A DNA stretch of 64,000 bases from Schizochytrium sp. CCTCC M209059 (lineage: Eukaryota; Sar; Bigyra; Thraustochytrida; Thraustochytriidae), in assembly GCA_000818945.1 (NCBI GenBank), contig KN805386.1, positions 230,627 through 294,626 on the forward strand. Reading direction: 5' to 3'. The first letter of the stretch is position 1. Every line of letters starts with the position of its first letter. Below are positions 19,201 through 27,659 of the stretch, piece by piece. The notes under the pieces are model-generated. The model had not been told where the DNA came from and did not search any database. It was given only the letters and a program-made list of their open reading frames with translations. The position numbers and the translations under genes are program-made.

Positions 19201-20980
19201 GTGGCACGCCACGACGGAAGACTTTTGCCTGCCCGAACAGATCCCGCGCGGGCGTAAAAAGGTGGATCTCAAATTTATTGCGGGCGTCGAAATGGATATT
19301 TCCAAGCTCATTCGTTCTGTGACAAATCCTAAGACGCGCTATTACATTAAGCTGCAGCGGGACGTGGCCAAAGCGAACCAGCAGCATCTGAAGATCGAGG
19401 ATCCTGTCTCGCAACGGCCGTCCACGCGCAAGGACGCTGTGGACAATGCGAAGCGTCTCAAGTGGCAAAAGCTCGTACACGACCTGATTCCGCCCATCGT
19501 TTTTGCCAAGTCTGGTGCCCCAAATGTTGATGAGTCGGCGCGTGACTCGGTCGCAAGGGTCTTTCAGCTGCACCCGTCGGCGCTGCACAAGCAGTTGCAC
19601 CCTTCGCTGCCCTTTTCGCTCGAGCCCGTGTACGAGACTCTGGAGGCGCCACACAAAAGAAGCGCAAATCCTGCCTTTGACGCCTCATCTACCGAGGACC
19701 AGGTGGGCCTGGTGCTCGATGTCATGGTCGGTTTTGTGGAGCTTGGATCATGGAACAAGCAGCAAAAGGAAGCGCTGTACCGTTCGATCATGTTGCGCGG
19801 TCCAGATCTCGACGCCCTCGTCAAGGCCTCCGACTCGAAGGACGCCAAGATTCTTCGCGACTCGCACTTTACGGAGACGAGCTTGCACCTTAGGTGCATC
19901 CAGAAGCGCGTCATCCAAGAAAAGGCCGAGTTTGAGCATGTTGAACATGCGCACACGATCGAACGTATCCTGAAAAAGCTTGTGCGCGACGTGGAGAAGG
20001 GCCATCGCGAGTTCAAAGCGGAGCAAAAGCACAAGCGGACCGTTCGCAAGAAGCTGCAGCAGGATCGTGCCGCGGAAGCCTCGGCGCGGGGACCTATGCT
20101 CATTCCTAGCGAACTCGCATCTCTGTGCGCTGCGGCGCGCCGCTTCGGGCGCACCAGCTGGGCGGAGCTTGCAAGCTCGCGCGAACTCGCAACCACTATT
20201 TTTCCTGTCCAACGCGCCGCTTCCGCGCTGGAGCGGGCGTGGGAGGAGCTCTCGTCGGTGATTTGTATTTCGGGCCACAAGGGCCAGCTGTACCCTTTGA
20301 TGGGCTTTTACGTGCGGCTTGGCAAGCTGGCTTCGCTCGCGTACAAGGACCGGCGCGAAATGGCTCCCTTTTTTGCGCCCGAGCGCGCCGCTTCCGACGG
20401 TTCCGAGACCTTTGTGTTTATTGGCCCAGGAGGCAATTTTGCGCCCGCGCAGCGGCTCATTGGCAAGTATGTGCTCAAGCTCAGTCTCTGTCGCTCGGTT
20501 TGGATGATCCAGAACTCTCGATCGATGGGTCTCGACGACGCACATCTCTATGGACAGCTCGACGAGTCAACCTTTCGGTCAGCCAATATTTCCGCCTCGA
20601 TGTCTTCATCGCAGAGCGAGTCTCCGCAGCAAAATTTTGTTTTTAGTCACCAGAGTGGATCATGGGTCAAAGACACGAGCCTGCGGCTCTCGGTGCTCAA
20701 GTTCCACGAGGAGGCCTTGGAGCTGCCAAAGATTGGAGACCTTCCCGCACTGACTGCCGCCGAGGCGCTCCAAGCGGGTGTCGATGTTCACGAGGACAGT
20801 GCCGCGAAAAAGGCGCGTGCAGCCAACAAAGATGCGCTTTTGCGTCCTGTGCCCTTTTCAGCGGCTCCATCCGAGATTCAGGATCGCGTTCGTGCCATTC
20901 GCAAGTACCGCAGAGCGCTTGAAGCGTTCGAGCAAGACTTGCTGGCCCGTCTTGACGAAGGTCAGGCCCAGGATCTGTAA
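16280..20980 (+). CDS. Large protein with long Asp tract and FYRN/FYRC-like region
   Basis: A 1566-residue intronless frame from the ATG at 16280. The first ~40 residues are Arg/Gln-rich. About residues 150-188 form an almost pure aspartate tract (about 40 residues), with shorter acidic runs near 236-250. A segment from about residue 656 (D-G-I-L-F-P-A-G-F-E-A-H-R-H-F, then L-Y-S-V-A-V, then F-K-L-Y-W) resembles a FYRN domain. The following S-P-L-E-L-W-Q-P-I-I-R-R-W fits the start of FYRC; these two are found together in chromatin proteins such as MLL/Trithorax and TBRG1. No SET, PHD or bromodomain is visible. The C-terminal ~600 residues are charged helices, including a strong Lys/Glu helix near 1225-1280. 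A nuclear, chromatin-associated role is inference; the FYRN/FYRC call is by eye. Confidence 0.6.
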   Translation: MPRRMTRTSSQAQRQAAQKPQARQQHEVQRRSSGASRVKPENEKLFASRGRYLLRPGLEWDAFCLHKPHGHRYRLFRPFAPVPSGSTRGARCQALFVRGYFLNGSEEDQVDVKVLTPLKDRFKSSRSLKRTEFHSPSDYEKALNLLGNNDDDDDGDDDEDDGDDDDDEDDDDDDDDDDDDDDDDDDDAKGTEEKRLLRQLDPLNAIGRSTFVRMKDAAGLPDHSSPIKAEKNDKVHSLVTSSEDDDDDDDDNGGLIGGGYESPGATKIPPPHAKLNLGGMHRPRANMMQIRPNGGKLWAGNRPTLPPRKNGLPSEEQSDEDSESSSLGDNDDAESSSENEESIDLLSNDSNSQNREVAMFSNYDQQSRAGTPVRDAQTAESPPKQLKNEALSSANATKIFDGFWGDVPNSLRKVADMEKVENELGRMGLTPDSLNRKWRVRLVVGENGVSRTFTDEANYVYKNSAKIISIGLGRVRTDVAYQQAVSAASKALGNQALADAGNEILRDQAAALKKHLLAKSGSLESPRASWILQVEKNAAIAPSAQHPFSGASSQANGVNLQGSNGISSSANSAGGASGVGVNGVGGDDEVDDDEDEDAADFEDPEKMKRQRAARIRSIFKITGSLGFGVKKESKQNDAVQVTQLGFLTRHKSACQDGILFPAGFEAHRHFVRLDGGFPDPQWSPCLYSVAVHGSANSPVQFKLYWHMNKSRSSKRQLIAQAKSPLELWQPIIRRWVDAVNLSFKRHLAAVEAATDAANAAKSAGSAISGSPSAGSSVRAGANAANVAGTCQLLDQTDAKEVTSFLHDHARTGSAGENEGIVEVALPGKSGLVVHRRPASNQEGTSWVIVGFNGGSIGSGANLARIGDTIEGVWSAGLVKWRRPSEIADIAGHLSGTRVLLRRTLPLNGSQLLTPQGNDQKAQVLYKLLLCDPHAARQADEDARHQANLAAAALCGLVDATWQFQTVCAAMPEALWHATTEDFCLPEQIPRGRKKVDLKFIAGVEMDISKLIRSVTNPKTRYYIKLQRDVAKANQQHLKIEDPVSQRPSTRKDAVDNAKRLKWQKLVHDLIPPIVFAKSGAPNVDESARDSVARVFQLHPSALHKQLHPSLPFSLEPVYETLEAPHKRSANPAFDASSTEDQVGLVLDVMVGFVELGSWNKQQKEALYRSIMLRGPDLDALVKASDSKDAKILRDSHFTETSLHLRCIQKRVIQEKAEFEHVEHAHTIERILKKLVRDVEKGHREFKAEQKHKRTVRKKLQQDRAAEASARGPMLIPSELASLCAAARRFGRTSWAELASSRELATTIFPVQRAASALERAWEELSSVICISGHKGQLYPLMGFYVRLGKLASLAYKDRREMAPFFAPERAASDGSETFVFIGPGGNFAPAQRLIGKYVLKLSLCRSVWMIQNSRSMGLDDAHLYGQLDESTFRSANISASMSSSQSESPQQNFVFSHQSGSWVKDTSLRLSVLKFHEEALELPKIGDLPALTAAEALQAGVDVHEDSAAKKARAANKDALLRPVPFSAAPSEIQDRVRAIRKYRRALEAFEQDLLARLDEGQAQDL

Positions 20981-21429
20981 GAGATACCGAACGAAAGAAA
21001 GAAAGAAAGAAACTATGGAAAGAAAGAAAGACTTATTACGCAAGCAAGCCTGACCCGCACAATCTCACTTCATTCTTCAATTTATTTTGTGACTATCTTA
21101 CCACTCTCTTGCAAACGATAAGCTTTGGACGAACGAGAACCTCCGCATTGACACGGAGTGTATCATCTTCGTGTCCTCACCTCACCCCTTGCAATCTCAC
21201 TTTTCTCGGCGACGTGCTTTGCTTTGCAGATCAAATCAAATCGTCAACCATATTAAGGCTGCGGGCGAGGCGAGGCGAGGCAAGACAAGACAAGACAAGA
21301 CAAAACAAGCCAGGACAAGGCCGCGGTGCGCGGCCGCGACTCAAGGGCCCACGCCGCGCGGGGAGGGGAGAAGCGTCTGCGTTTGCGAGCGAGGGAGCGC
21401 GCGAGAGAAAGAGAGAGAGAAAGAGCATC
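20981..21429. other. Intergenic region with GAAA and GACAA repeats
   Basis: GAAA repeats run about 20992-21010 and 21018-21030. GGCGA/AGACA pentamers run about 21267-21310. Probably the 3' UTR of the preceding gene and the promoter/5' UTR of the oxidase gene. Confidence 0.5.
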
Positions 21430-23229
21430 ATGGCGAGCTATGGCGCCGTCCCCACGAACCTCGACCCGGCGGTCGAAGATGAGGTTGAGACGCTGCGGCG
21501 CGAAGAGGCGATGCGCCGCGGGAGACGCGCCGCGGCGGTCATCGGGCTGGCCGGTGCGCTCGTGGTTGCGTGTGTTCTTAGTTTCGTGCATCTCCCGACA
21601 TCGAGGACGGCAAGCCCGGCGATGCGGACTAGCATTGAAAACATGGCCAGGGACGAGGGAAAGGACGCGTTTTTAGAGCCACCTCGAGTCGTCGCAGATG
21701 CCTCCGCAGAATATGTCGACGTACATCTCGAGCTGGGCGTATCGAGAATCCATGTTGGAAACGTCAGCATGCACATGCGGAGCTTCAATCACGATTTCCC
21801 AGCACCAACGATCGTGGTGAGGCGGGGCCAGACACTACGGGTGATGCTCTGGAATAAGCTCGAGTCTGATGCCAGCGCTGGCCAGGCAATGAATGCTTTC
21901 CGTCGGCCCAACACTACAGTCCTGCACACACATGGCCTGCACGTATCCCCCGTCGATTCAGATAACGTTTACCGATCGATCGAACCTGGAATGCACGCTC
22001 ATTTCATTTACCCCATTCCAAAAAATCACCCGATTGGCACTTTTTGGCTGCATCCGCATTATCATGGATCGACAACACTGCAGAGCGCTTATGGCGCTTT
22101 TGCTGCTCTTCTCATTGAAGATGAAGAGCCTTCATCCAGCAAGACTGCAAGTACTGTCGAGGTGGACGAGGATCACGTGATGCTTGTGGGGTGGGTAGAT
22201 GTTGGGTCCGGAAAGCGAACGGATATTTTGGAGGACGAAAGGCTTTCAGGCAGCGCCATGGACGTAAGTCTCAAACCCAAGGGATACGCCTCGAATGGCG
22301 GCTTTTTGGCCGTAAATGGACGTCCCAATTCGACGCTTACAATGCGTGTTGGTGAATTGCACCGCTGGCGGATCGTCAACGCCGTTGTTGACGGCGTCTT
22401 GCGAATCGTGATCGAGGACGATCAAGCGTGTTCTGTGGCAGAGATCGCAGCGGATGGGATCACTTACGAGGCCCCCCGCCAAGTGTCCTCAAAGCATGGT
22501 GTGCTCATCGCCCCAGGGTCCCGTCGGGATCTGCTCATTCGGTGCATCGAGGACACCATGGTGCGCTCAGTGCTCGACGCGGACCGTGGAGGCATGGATG
22601 AGAAGATGCTGCGCTATCTTGGCAACGGGACGAATATCGCGGCTGGTGATGTTCTTCGGATCAATGTTCATGGAAAGACACGTAAAGGTTCTTCAAAGCT
22701 TGAAAGCGCGCGTTCGGGTGTGAACCTTGGCAGTGAGAGTGGAAACACCGCCGAGCCTTTCAAAGACCTTCGCGAGCACGAACCAGCGGTGCGACAGGTG
22801 GTCGAATACACGCAAGGCGGACGGTCGACGCCAAAGATCGAGAGAGAAGGGAATAACTACACTTTTTATGGGATAAACGGTCAGCCCTATAGCCCGGAAA
22901 TTGCGACCCTAACCGTCAAACTCGATCAAGTCGTAGAGTGGACGATCCGCAATGAAAATTGTCTGGATGGTTCGCCAGCCCTTGAGAGTCATCCTTTTCA
23001 TCTTCATACCAACCACTTTCAGATTGTCAATGTGTCCTCGCCGAATATGGGCGACTACAGCCCAGACTTTACGGTAGGAGACTGGCGCGATACAATTGCG
23101 GTACCAGCACCGGGCAATGTGACGATTCGCTGGGTAGCTCGCGACTTTACGGGCCGTTCACTGTTGCATTGCCATACTATTGCCCACCATGACACAGGCA
23201 TGGCAGCACGAGTGGATTTAAGTTATTGA
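21430..23229 (+). CDS. Membrane-anchored multicopper oxidase (laccase-like)
   Basis: Multicopper oxidases couple one-electron oxidation of phenols, metals or other substrates to reduction of O2 to water. The protein is 599 residues from the ATG at 21430; the frame is open upstream but has no earlier ATG. Residues 34-55 form a single hydrophobic helix after a basic, signal-like cytosolic lead (R-R-G-R-R), so it is a type II membrane protein with an outside catalytic part. All four copper motifs are present in order: H-T-H-G-L-H (about 166), W-L-H-P-H-Y-H-G (about 206), H-P-F-H-L-H-T-N-H-F (about 521), and H-C-H-T-I-A-H-H-D-T-G-M (580-591). The last one completes the T1 site. At least five N-glycosylation sequons occur. 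Substrate cannot be told from sequence. Confidence 0.93.
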   Translation: MASYGAVPTNLDPAVEDEVETLRREEAMRRGRRAAAVIGLAGALVVACVLSFVHLPTSRTASPAMRTSIENMARDEGKDAFLEPPRVVADASAEYVDVHLELGVSRIHVGNVSMHMRSFNHDFPAPTIVVRRGQTLRVMLWNKLESDASAGQAMNAFRRPNTTVLHTHGLHVSPVDSDNVYRSIEPGMHAHFIYPIPKNHPIGTFWLHPHYHGSTTLQSAYGAFAALLIEDEEPSSSKTASTVEVDEDHVMLVGWVDVGSGKRTDILEDERLSGSAMDVSLKPKGYASNGGFLAVNGRPNSTLTMRVGELHRWRIVNAVVDGVLRIVIEDDQACSVAEIAADGITYEAPRQVSSKHGVLIAPGSRRDLLIRCIEDTMVRSVLDADRGGMDEKMLRYLGNGTNIAAGDVLRINVHGKTRKGSSKLESARSGVNLGSESGNTAEPFKDLREHEPAVRQVVEYTQGGRSTPKIEREGNNYTFYGINGQPYSPEIATLTVKLDQVVEWTIRNENCLDGSPALESHPFHLHTNHFQIVNVSSPNMGDYSPDFTVGDWRDTIAVPAPGNVTIRWVARDFTGRSLLHCHTIAHHDTGMAARVDLSY

Positions 23230-23363
23230 TGAAGAGCCGACGCTCGCGGGAACATGAGAATAGGCATGGGCATGGGCACGGGGATGTCCGTGGGTCTCTG
23301 ACGATCGCTGCACATCCGAGTATAGATAGCTACCCACATGATGCGTCGTAACCCCCAAAGTCA

Positions 23364-24851
23364 TCACCTTTTTCGCTTCGGCGACGACGCATTTCGAGTA
23401 ATATTGTGCGAGACTTCGACGAGGTGGCCGTGCCGAAAGGTACCCGTCACCTTGCGGTCGCCGCCCTCGTAGGTGAGCGTGCCTTGACCGTGAAAGAGGC
23501 CCTCGTGAAATGCGCCGTGATAGTGTTCAGCGCGGTAGAGGTTTCCTGCGCCCTTGTCCTGGGCTGCCGGAATGAGGGATTGACGGCCCGTCCCATGGCG
23601 TTTGCCGTTGTAAAACTCGCCCTCGTAATAGGTGCCATCGGCACAAGTGTAGGTTCCCGTGCCATGCCAAACGTCGCGACACCATGCGCCGACGTAAACA
23701 CACCGACCAGAGCGAATGATTTTGCCGCTTCCAGTGAAAAGTTGCAGCGGGGCTTCGTACGGTAGATTTTTATCATTGCCATAAACCATTTTCCCATTGC
23801 CATGACGCAGGCTCATTTCCCAGTGACCTTCGTACTTGCTTCCATCGGCGTATTCCATGACGCCGTGACCTTGCATATTGTCATTGTCCCAGAATCCTTC
23901 GAATCGATTGCCATTGCTCCAGACGCGCACACCGAAGCCATGACGCAGATTATTTGGCGCAGGAAGCATTTTTCCATGTCGATAATCGCTCCTCGTTGCG
24001 AGATACTCGCCCTCGTAATAGCCTCCGTCAGCAAACGTGTACTTACCTCGTCCATAAAAGACACCATAGTTGAACTGCCCCTCGTACTTGTCGCCATGTG
24101 CGTACATCATGACACCCTGACCATGGTAGCGATTGTCTTCCATATTGCCCACATAAACGTCACCGTTGAAAGTGGAGTAGACGCCTTCACCATGCATTTT
24201 TCCATGACGAAAGTTACCATCGTAGCGACTTCCCGACGAGTACACGCGCAGACCTGAACCGTGTGGAACATTATTGCGAAATTCTCCCGAGTACGAGCCG
24301 CCATCGTTGGCGTATGTGTAGATGCCTTGGCCATGCATATGACCATTTTTGAAAGATCCTTCGTAGACATCACCATTTGCTTTTTCCAAGCGGCCAGCGC
24401 CATGCCGGAGTCCGCGTCGAAACGATCCCTGGTACCGCTTGCCATTTACATACAAATAGAGTCCCGTGCCGTGAAAGTGGTCGTGCTCAAAGTCCCCGTC
24501 GTACGAGTCTCCATTGCCAAGAACAAGTAGCCCGCGTCCGTGGCGCTTACCGTTATTCCACATGCCCTCGTATCGCTCAGAATTTTTGTCTTCGGGATTT
24601 CTGTGCATGAAGATTCCAAATCCATGTCGCAAGCCAAGCTTAAAAGTGCCCACATACTTGTCACCATTGGCGAGCTGGTACGCGCCCTTGCCATGACGCT
24701 TATTCCGTACGAGCTCACCCTCGTAAATGTCCCCGTTTGGGTATTTGATTTGTCCTCTCCGGAACCCTGCCTTCTCCTTGGCGGAAAGCGCGCTTTCATC
24801 GGACGCGCTCTGCGGGCCGTTGCCTTCTTGGCGTTCGATGCGCGTGTCCAT
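23364..24851 (-). CDS. MORN-repeat protein
   Basis: MORN repeats form flat beta-hairpin scaffolds, often at membranes or in cilia. The protein is 495 residues from the ATG complementary to 24849-24851. A ~40-residue polar lead precedes about 17 MORN units of 23 residues with the pattern G-x-x-Y-x-G-x-[FW]-x-x-x-x-x-H-G-x-G. Two units (around residues 250-290 and 345-390) carry insertions. There is no kinase or other catalytic domain, unlike plant PIP5Ks. The C-terminal tail is short and basic (S-P-K-R-K-R). The extended frame upstream of this ATG uses only a TTG and is not needed. Confidence 0.93.
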   Translation of the reverse strand: MDTRIERQEGNGPQSASDESALSAKEKAGFRRGQIKYPNGDIYEGELVRNKRHGKGAYQLANGDKYVGTFKLGLRHGFGIFMHRNPEDKNSERYEGMWNNGKRHGRGLLVLGNGDSYDGDFEHDHFHGTGLYLYVNGKRYQGSFRRGLRHGAGRLEKANGDVYEGSFKNGHMHGQGIYTYANDGGSYSGEFRNNVPHGSGLRVYSSGSRYDGNFRHGKMHGEGVYSTFNGDVYVGNMEDNRYHGQGVMMYAHGDKYEGQFNYGVFYGRGKYTFADGGYYEGEYLATRSDYRHGKMLPAPNNLRHGFGVRVWSNGNRFEGFWDNDNMQGHGVMEYADGSKYEGHWEMSLRHGNGKMVYGNDKNLPYEAPLQLFTGSGKIIRSGRCVYVGAWCRDVWHGTGTYTCADGTYYEGEFYNGKRHGTGRQSLIPAAQDKGAGNLYRAEHYHGAFHEGLFHGQGTLTYEGGDRKVTGTFRHGHLVEVSHNITRNASSPKRKR

Positions 24852-25745
24852 CTTCGCTTCGCTAGTCGCAAGCTGTCGGCCTGGTTTGTTTTGGGCCACA
24901 CCACGTAGTGAGTCAAGTTTATTGAGCCAACAAGGCCAGTTCTGCTGCGCCGAATGAAGCAAGCAAGGAGGGATGGCAAGGTGCCGTTTGGATGATGCGC
25001 GTGCTACGTTCCCGCCCCAAGACTCGCGTGCGCCCCGGTGTGCGCTTCTGCGTTAAAGGAAGCCAGCCAGCCACCTTGACTGACTGACAGTGAGACAGCA
25101 CGCCTCACTAGGTCGCTTGCTATGCGGCCATGTCGCCGTCGTCGTCATAGGAGTAGTCGTAATAGTAGTATGGGGAAAGTATCCGTTGAACGGACAACGG
25201 GCGGCGGGCGAGCGGGTGGTGCAACCTGAGACTTGACTCTCCCGCGGCGAAACGGCCCTACCACGGCGCGGGGGCGGGCCATCGTGAGTGCGCCCTGGTC
25301 TGCCATTTTCTGCTTTGCTTCGGCTTTGGCTTTGGCCGGCGGTGGATTTCTGTTCTCGCTTTACTACTGCGCGAGGAAGAAACGGGGGTTGAGAAGAGCA
25401 AACAGAGCAGGCGGCACAAGGAGGAGGAGAACAAAGAAACAAGAGGTCTCCAGAACTGCAACTCCGCGCTCAACACCGGTTTGCAAGAGGGTTTGCGCGC
25501 GAGAGCGAGCGAGCGAGCGAGCGAGCGAGCGTCGCACAGTCGCGGAGACGACAGGTACGTGGCGACAGAGCCTGCGCAGGTGTCGCGGTCGGTGGGCGGG
25601 CGGGCGTCAAAGCGCAAGGGCTTGTGAGAAGGGAAACGCAAGGAGCGAGAAACGGAGACTCGCGGCGCCACGCCGCGCGGTCTTGCGTCCGCGCATGCAT
25701 ATATTCAGACATACATACATGCATGCGCGCGTGTGTGTGCTTGCA

Positions 25746-25777
<32 letters not shown>

Positions 25778-26251
25778 TACGTGCGTGCGTGCGCGAAAAT
25801 GGGTGCTAGCTTGCGCGATCGGAGGCGGTCGGTCAGGGTCGGTCGGTCGGTCGATAGGCGGGTGGATCGATTGACGGACAGCTGAAGTGACGAGCGCCTT
25901 GGCACATACACATCGTCGAAGGCTCGGGAGACGTGGACGTGGAGAATGTCCCGGAGCGCTGTGGCGGGTGGTTAAAGATGATGCATGCATGCAGGCAAGC
26001 AAGCAAGCAGCTCAAGGCAGGCAGAGCGCAGGACGGGAAAGTTGAGCATGCTAAAGGCTGCAAGCTGGAGTAGTGCGAAGGAAGAGCTTGTTGTGACATT
26101 AGTTGGGAAATCATTAAAGAGTGAATGAGGCTCGCAAGCAAACAACATAGAGTAAAAATGGAAAGGGTGACTGACGGACGGAAGCATTTCTGGAATATCA
26201 TTTGCAATTGTACATAACAGGAGAAGAACTTCAAATCAATCGCCAAGCAAA
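24852..26251. other. Intergenic, microsatellite-rich
   Basis: GCGA repeats run about 25503-25530, GCGT repeats about 25740-25792, and GGTC repeats about 25825-25855. Frames across them are artefacts. No gene is recognised. The last ~100 bp, rich in A, probably form the 5' UTR of the gamma-like gene. Confidence 0.5.
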
Positions 26252-26443
26252 ATGAGCGACTCGGAGATCAAGGCCCTCGAGATGGAGGTCGAGGCACAGA
26301 AGAAGGCCATCACGACCAAGGAGGCGTGCGAGTCGATTGTTCAGCATGTCACCAAGGCCCAGGACACTGACATGCTTGTCAACCCGTCCAAGGAGAACCC
26401 GTACCACCAGGCGCCCTCGAGCGGTGGTGGCTGCTGCTTTTAA
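26252..26443 (+). CDS. Small G-protein gamma-subunit-like protein
   Basis: 63 residues from an ATG in AT-poor coding context, flanked by AT-rich UTR-like DNA. The sequence opens M-S-D-S-E-I-K-A-L-E-M-E-V-E-A-Q-K-K-A, a short amphipathic coiled coil as in heterotrimeric G gamma subunits. It continues with a second helix and N-P-S-K-E-N-P-Y, matching the conserved ENP-[FWY] element of the GGL fold. It ends S-S-G-G-G-C-C-F. Gamma subunits normally end in CaaX; here the two cysteines are followed by one residue, so the lipid signal is CC-x rather than CaaX. Membrane attachment through these Cys is likely but the enzyme is unclear. The alternative is an unrelated small prenylated or palmitoylated protein. 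Confidence 0.7.
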   Translation: MSDSEIKALEMEVEAQKKAITTKEACESIVQHVTKAQDTDMLVNPSKENPYHQAPSSGGGCCF

Positions 26444-27462
26444 AGACATTCTGTAAAAGTTTGCTAGCCTCGTCGTCATTATCCATGTGCCTCTTTCAAT
26501 AACTCATAAATCTCGTGTGCTTCGTTTTATGTGAAGAACCTTTTCGCTTGCTGAGTTTGTTTTCTTTTCTTTTCTTTTCTCTTCTTCTTTTCTCTTCTTT
26601 CTGATTTGGTTCTTACCTTGCCACTTTCTAGCTTGACCGGGTCAAATTGAAGATAGTGGATGGCATTAGTACATTTTCAACAATTCCTTCCTCCGCGTCA
26701 GCATCGTTTGAGCGACTTTTCTCCCATTTTTTTTTTTACACATCTGCATCGTCTTTCTTTACTTCTGAAAGCAGTCAGTCTTACTTTCACATCAGCATAG
26801 TCTGAACGCCCATCTCCCCTCTCATAGCAACGTTAGCCCCCCCTTTGGAGAAACTAGTGATGCCTGCCATGCTTGCATGTTCACTCGAACTTGACCTTGC
26901 CAGAGCCTATATACTTGCGCTGACTCTCTGGATTTGGTACTACAATCGTAGTACCAGGCTCCGAATCTGCCACGTTCCCTTCTCCCTTCCGGACCTGGCG
27001 CATTGAACCCATCCTTCTCCCCATCTGTCTCGCCCATAAGCCTTGCGCTCGCCTCGCGTCGCCTCGCCTCTCGCCGTAGTTTCTCTTCTGGTCTGCATCC
27101 TCGGTCGCCACGGTCTCCAGTTCCAGAGGCCGGACCGGGGCCGGCGGCGCAAGTGAAGTATGCGGCGCGCGCAAATGCGGTATTCGCGGCGCGGGCACTT
27201 GCGCGGCGCGTTTGCCCGACTTGCGCGAGGGGAAGGAGCGGCAGCGGCGAGAGAAGGAGCAGCCAAAAACAACTCGCGGCAGCACAGGAACTCGAGGCGG
27301 CACGCGATGCGCATCGCGGTGGCCGTCGCGGCGCGCGCGGGCGCGGGCGCGGGCAGCAGCCTCGTGTCGGGGCCGCCGCCACCGCGGCGCCGCGCCCTGC
27401 GCGGGCCCGTGGCTGCGAGCGGGAGGGCCAGCGACAGCGGCAGCAGCAGCGGCAGCAGCGGC

Positions 27463-27499
<37 letters not shown>

Positions 27500-27659
27500 G
27501 TGGCGGCGAGCTTGGACACGAGACGTTGACGCAGCGTCCAGCGGCACGCTTTCCAACGCTAACAGCGCAAACTGTGAGGAGCACAAAGCGGAGGTGAAAG
27601 ACGAGGATGTCGAGAAGCGGGACACGACCGGCGGCACTACGGAGGACGAGGGGAAGTCC
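26444..27659. other. Intergenic region with CAG repeat
   Basis: AT- and T-rich 3' sequence (about 26444-26820, with TTTTC and poly-T runs) gives way to a very GC-rich stretch with a CAG/AGC repeat at about 27465-27499. A frame continuous with the next gene runs back to 27003 and would encode polyglutamine, but it contains no ATG before 27660. Confidence 0.45.

Noticed and set aside
25624..26002. Overlapping ORFs with R-A-C-V and R-T-H-A repeats
   Set aside because: Direct translation of GCGT microsatellites.
27003..27659. Polyglutamine N-terminal extension of the NatD-like protein
   Set aside because: The frame is open but has no ATG; the CAG run is more likely untranslated or promoter DNA.
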